A DNA stretch of 64,000 nucleotides from an uncultured Microbacterium sp. (GTDB lineage Bacteria; Actinomycetota; Actinomycetes; Actinomycetales; Microbacteriaceae). The stretch spans positions 1 to 64,000 of the forward strand of contig CANNEP010000002.1 in the NCBI GenBank assembly GCA_947503655.1, in the 5' to 3' direction. This document shows positions 62,051 through 64,000 of this stretch, one piece after another. The notes under the pieces were generated by a model that saw only the letters and a list, made by a program, of their open reading frames with translations, made no database searches and was not told the DNA's origin. Numbering within the stretch: the first letter of the stretch is position 1; each line of letters opens with the position of its first letter. The position numbers and the translations under genes are program-made.

Positions 62051-62842
62051 TTACGCGGTGAAGAGGGTGGGCCAGAGGGCAGCGGCGAGGGGGTAGCCGA
62101 CGAAGGCCACGATGTCGATGAGGGTGTGCGCGATCACGAGCGGCATGACGCGGCCCCAGCGCTGGTAGGCCCAGCCGAACACGATGCCCATGACAAAGTT
62201 TCCGAAGATTGCGGGCACGCCCTGGTAGGAGTGGTACAAACCGCGCAATGCTGCCGCCGACAGAATGATGGCCCACGTACCCCACCCGAGCCAGCGGAGG
62301 CGGTCGCCGAGGTATCCCAACAGAATGACCTCTTCGAGCAGTCCGGCACGCGCGGCCGACAGCAGGAGGACGGGAATCAAATACCAGGCGATACCCTCCG
62401 ACGCCTGTACCGCGATCGTCATGCCGGCAGCACGGCCCGCGAGGTACAGCCCGAGGCCCGGGATACCGATGGCGGCACCCACGGCGAGAGCGCGCAGAAA
62501 ATCGGAACCAATGCATGAGAAGTCGAGGCCGATCTTGCGGAGTGCAGACTGGCCGGGTTCCCAGAGCAGGTAGATTACGAGCGCCACGATGGCGAGGTCG
62601 AAGAACACGTCCAGGAGGCCGTAAATCACGTCCCAGACGGCGTGGTCGTCGCGTGAGGGATTGAGTTGCGCCGTTTGGTCGCCAATGGGGGTGGGGTTAA
62701 GCAACGACCGCACGAGCGAGATCGTGGAGTACAGCGCCGACCGCCCGAGTGACAGGCACAGCACAATTACGACTTCCCAGACCAGCCGGGTTCGTGACAC
62801 GGGGCTGGCTGCGGGCGATAACGGGGCGGACATCATGCTCAT
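62051..62842 (-). CDS. CPBP family intramembrane metalloprotease-like protein
   Basis: A protein of about 263 residues with eight predicted helices of the CAAX-protease/bacteriocin-processing (CPBP, Abi) family. Motif 1 is LLEEVILLGYL (Glu170, Glu171), motif 2 is LRGLYHSYQG with His204, and motif 3 is IAHTLID with His239. These are the residues thought to bind the metal. Substrates are unknown; some members act in immunity or in processing small peptides. Four ATG codons (62842, 62836, 62833 and the distant 62950) are possible starts; none has a clear ribosome-binding site. Confidence 0.88.
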   Translation of the reverse strand: MSMMSAPLSPAASPVSRTRLVWEVVIVLCLSLGRSALYSTISLVRSLLNPTPIGDQTAQLNPSRDDHAVWDVIYGLLDVFFDLAIVALVIYLLWEPGQSALRKIGLDFSCIGSDFLRALAVGAAIGIPGLGLYLAGRAAGMTIAVQASEGIAWYLIPVLLLSAARAGLLEEVILLGYLGDRLRWLGWGTWAIILSAAALRGLYHSYQGVPAIFGNFVMGIVFGWAYQRWGRVMPLVIAHTLIDIVAFVGYPLAAALWPTLFTA

Positions 62843-63053
62843 TCTGCCGCATACACTACGCCGTACGACCACATATGGGAGATCCCTGCCTGCACCGCCT
62901 GATGGCAGTGCGGCGCTCGGCATTTCCGCCCGAATCAATGGCGGTGCCACGCATCTTGCCCAACCGAAGACTCAGCGACTCCGGAACGAACGTGCAGTTT
63001 GTGAGCAAACACCTCAATTGAGTTAAGGGTATGTAACGTTTTTGCGCGACGTT
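62843..63053. other. Non-coding stretch between the CPBP gene and the second binding protein
   Basis: No credible gene. Seen are a CTCAATTGAG palindrome (63013-63022), a TATGTAACGTTTTT tract and two ACGTTTT repeats near the downstream promoter, which could be regulator sites. Nothing else was recognised. Confidence 0.4.
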
Positions 63054-63083
63054 TTGACCATGCGCACCTGGCGCGCTTAATGT
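63054..63083 (+). promoter_or_regulatory. Sigma-70-type promoter of the second binding-protein gene
   Basis: -35 TTGACC (63054-63059) and -10 TAATGT (63078-63083) with an 18-bp spacer, the best complete promoter in the window. The predicted leader of about 60 nt carries an 8-bp hairpin (CCAGGTTT with AAGCCTGG) just before the ribosome-binding site. Confidence 0.7.
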
Positions 63084-63152
63084 TTCCCTATCCGTGTCCC
63101 AGGTTTCAATCAGAAGCCTGGTGCACAAAGACCCCTTGCACAGGAGGAAATA

Positions 63153-64000
63153 GTGTCTAACAAGACATGGCGCAAGCGCGCCCTAGCAACCACCGCGGGT
63201 CTGGGCTTCTCTGCCCTGATCCTCGCTGGTTGCACCACGCCCGGAGCAACTGACCCCTCGACGAAGCCGTCTGAAGGCACCGGTTCGGGTGAGGTCGTTG
63301 ACGCAACGATCACGCTGGCTGAGGCCAACGAGGTGACGTCGTTCAACGTCAACACCCCGCAGGCAAACCTCGACATCAACTCGAAGCTGAGCTACGCAAC
63401 TCACGACACGTTCGGTTACGTCAACGACAAGCTCGAGATTGTTCCCAACGAGGGCTTCGGAACCTACGAGAAGGTTTCGGACGACCCGCTGACGGTCAAG
63501 TACACCCTGAACAAGGGCCTCGAGTGGTCTGACGGCGACGCTATCGACACCGACGACCTCGTCTTCGGTTGGGCTGTTGAGTCGGGCTACTTCGACGATG
63601 CATCGTTCGACGCTGAAGGCAACGTCACCTCCGGTACGCAGTACTTCACGATCGCTGGTTCCACCGAGGGCATCCGCGACTCGAAGATCACCGAAGTGAG
63701 CGACGACAAGCTGTCGCTCACCATCGAGTACGACACCCCGTTCGTTGACTGGAACCTCGTTTGGCTCCTCGAGCAGCCGGTTCACGTCGTCGCCGAGAAG
63801 GCTGGCGTCACGGTTGATGAGATCGTCGGCGCCATCACCGACGGCAAGAAGGGCGACACAGCAGCTCCGGCCGCTCCGATCGAGCCCCTCGTCAAGGCAG
63901 CAGAGGTCTTCAACTCGGCATTCGACGCAACGTCGCTGCCGGACGACCCGTCGCTGTACCTCTCGAACGGCCCGTTCATCGTTGACTCGTGGGAGCCCAC
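63153..64000 (+). CDS. Peptide-type ABC importer binding lipoprotein, 5' part
   Basis: The first 282 codons of a solute-binding protein of the SBP_bac_5 (OppA/DppA) cluster, cut by the right edge. A lipoprotein signal peptide ends at Cys27 (ALILAGC). The mature part opens with a Thr/Ser/Gly-rich linker, then VDATITLAEANEVTSFN, VKYTLNKGLEWSDGDAIDTDDLVFGW and SLTIEYDTPFVDW. The GTG at 63153 has CAGGAGGAAA at ideal spacing. Composition and sequence differ from the binding protein at 43 kb, so this belongs to another importer, whose permeases should follow. Confidence 0.92.
   Translation, partial: MSNKTWRKRALATTAGLGFSALILAGCTTPGATDPSTKPSEGTGSGEVVDATITLAEANEVTSFNVNTPQANLDINSKLSYATHDTFGYVNDKLEIVPNEGFGTYEKVSDDPLTVKYTLNKGLEWSDGDAIDTDDLVFGWAVESGYFDDASFDAEGNVTSGTQYFTIAGSTEGIRDSKITEVSDDKLSLTIEYDTPFVDWNLVWLLEQPVHVVAEKAGVTVDEIVGAITDGKKGDTAAPAAPIEPLVKAAEVFNSAFDATSLPDDPSLYLSNGPFIVDSWEP

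Overview
The window is about 64 kb of high-GC DNA from an actinobacterium, most likely a Micrococcales member close to Microbacteriaceae. The support is the composition, the DUF6264 and DUF4307 proteins, the REP-like palindrome around 39.46 kb, and a gene order that follows a core block of the actinobacterial chromosome. The genes greA, DUF4307, small membrane protein, hemolysin III, short-chain Z-prenyl synthase, phoH2, fumC, DUF4245, xseB/xseA, ispH and ychF occur in nearly the same succession in Mycobacterium tuberculosis (Rv1080c to Rv1112, recalled from knowledge). The mca gene expected next to DUF4307 is absent.

Layout. 0-9 kb: end of a sugar-lactone oxidase, lemA, a YcaQ-type DNA glycosylase divergent from an AI-2E-family permease, threonine ammonia-lyase, greA, DUF4307, hemolysin III, prenyl synthase and a class V aminotransferase. 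9-26.5 kb: phoH2, a structured non-coding stretch, the leftward run xseA-xseB-DUF4245-carbonic anhydrase-fumC-kinase-regulator, ispH, DUF6264, the divergent fba/glpX gluconeogenic pair, a decayed M20 amidohydrolase, rmuC, an exonuclease, a methyltransferase and ychF. 26.5-42 kb is accessory and patchy: a higBA toxin-antitoxin pair, a kinase gene with an in-frame stop, a vapC fragment, small enzymes, an MFS gene behind a 10-codon leader ORF, sugar-symporter debris, ArfB, an ABC-F protein, a TPC-type P1B ATPase, and a decayed MFS gene beside its regulator.

42-50.5 kb: a rhodanese, then a tightly overlapping seven-gene operon made of a peptide-type ABC importer (binding lipoprotein, two permeases, fused double ATPase) and three oxidoreductase-like proteins (luciferase-like flavoenzyme, CMD protein, AhpD-like protein). 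This matches the uncharacterised KPN_01854/KPN_01858/Avi_7170/Avi_7169 families and is the best candidate for an undescribed pathway here. 50.5-64 kb: a second AI-2E permease, a 41-residue Cys-rich peptide gene, a DHA2 exporter, a DUF1345 remnant, an ABC exporter, a glycosyltransferase, a tandem glycine riboswitch controlling gcvT-gcvH-gcvP, a CPBP membrane protease, and the start of a second peptide-binding lipoprotein that runs off the window.

Regulation. At 25 starts a -10-like hexamer (TANNNT, CAGNNT or GATAAT) lies 6-8 nt, almost always exactly 6, before the start codon with no ribosome-binding site. I read these as leaderless transcripts and used them to choose starts. Genes inside operons instead show GGAG-type ribosome-binding sites or ATGA/GTGA/TAATG overlaps. 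No tRNA, rRNA, CRISPR array, insertion sequence or prophage was seen.
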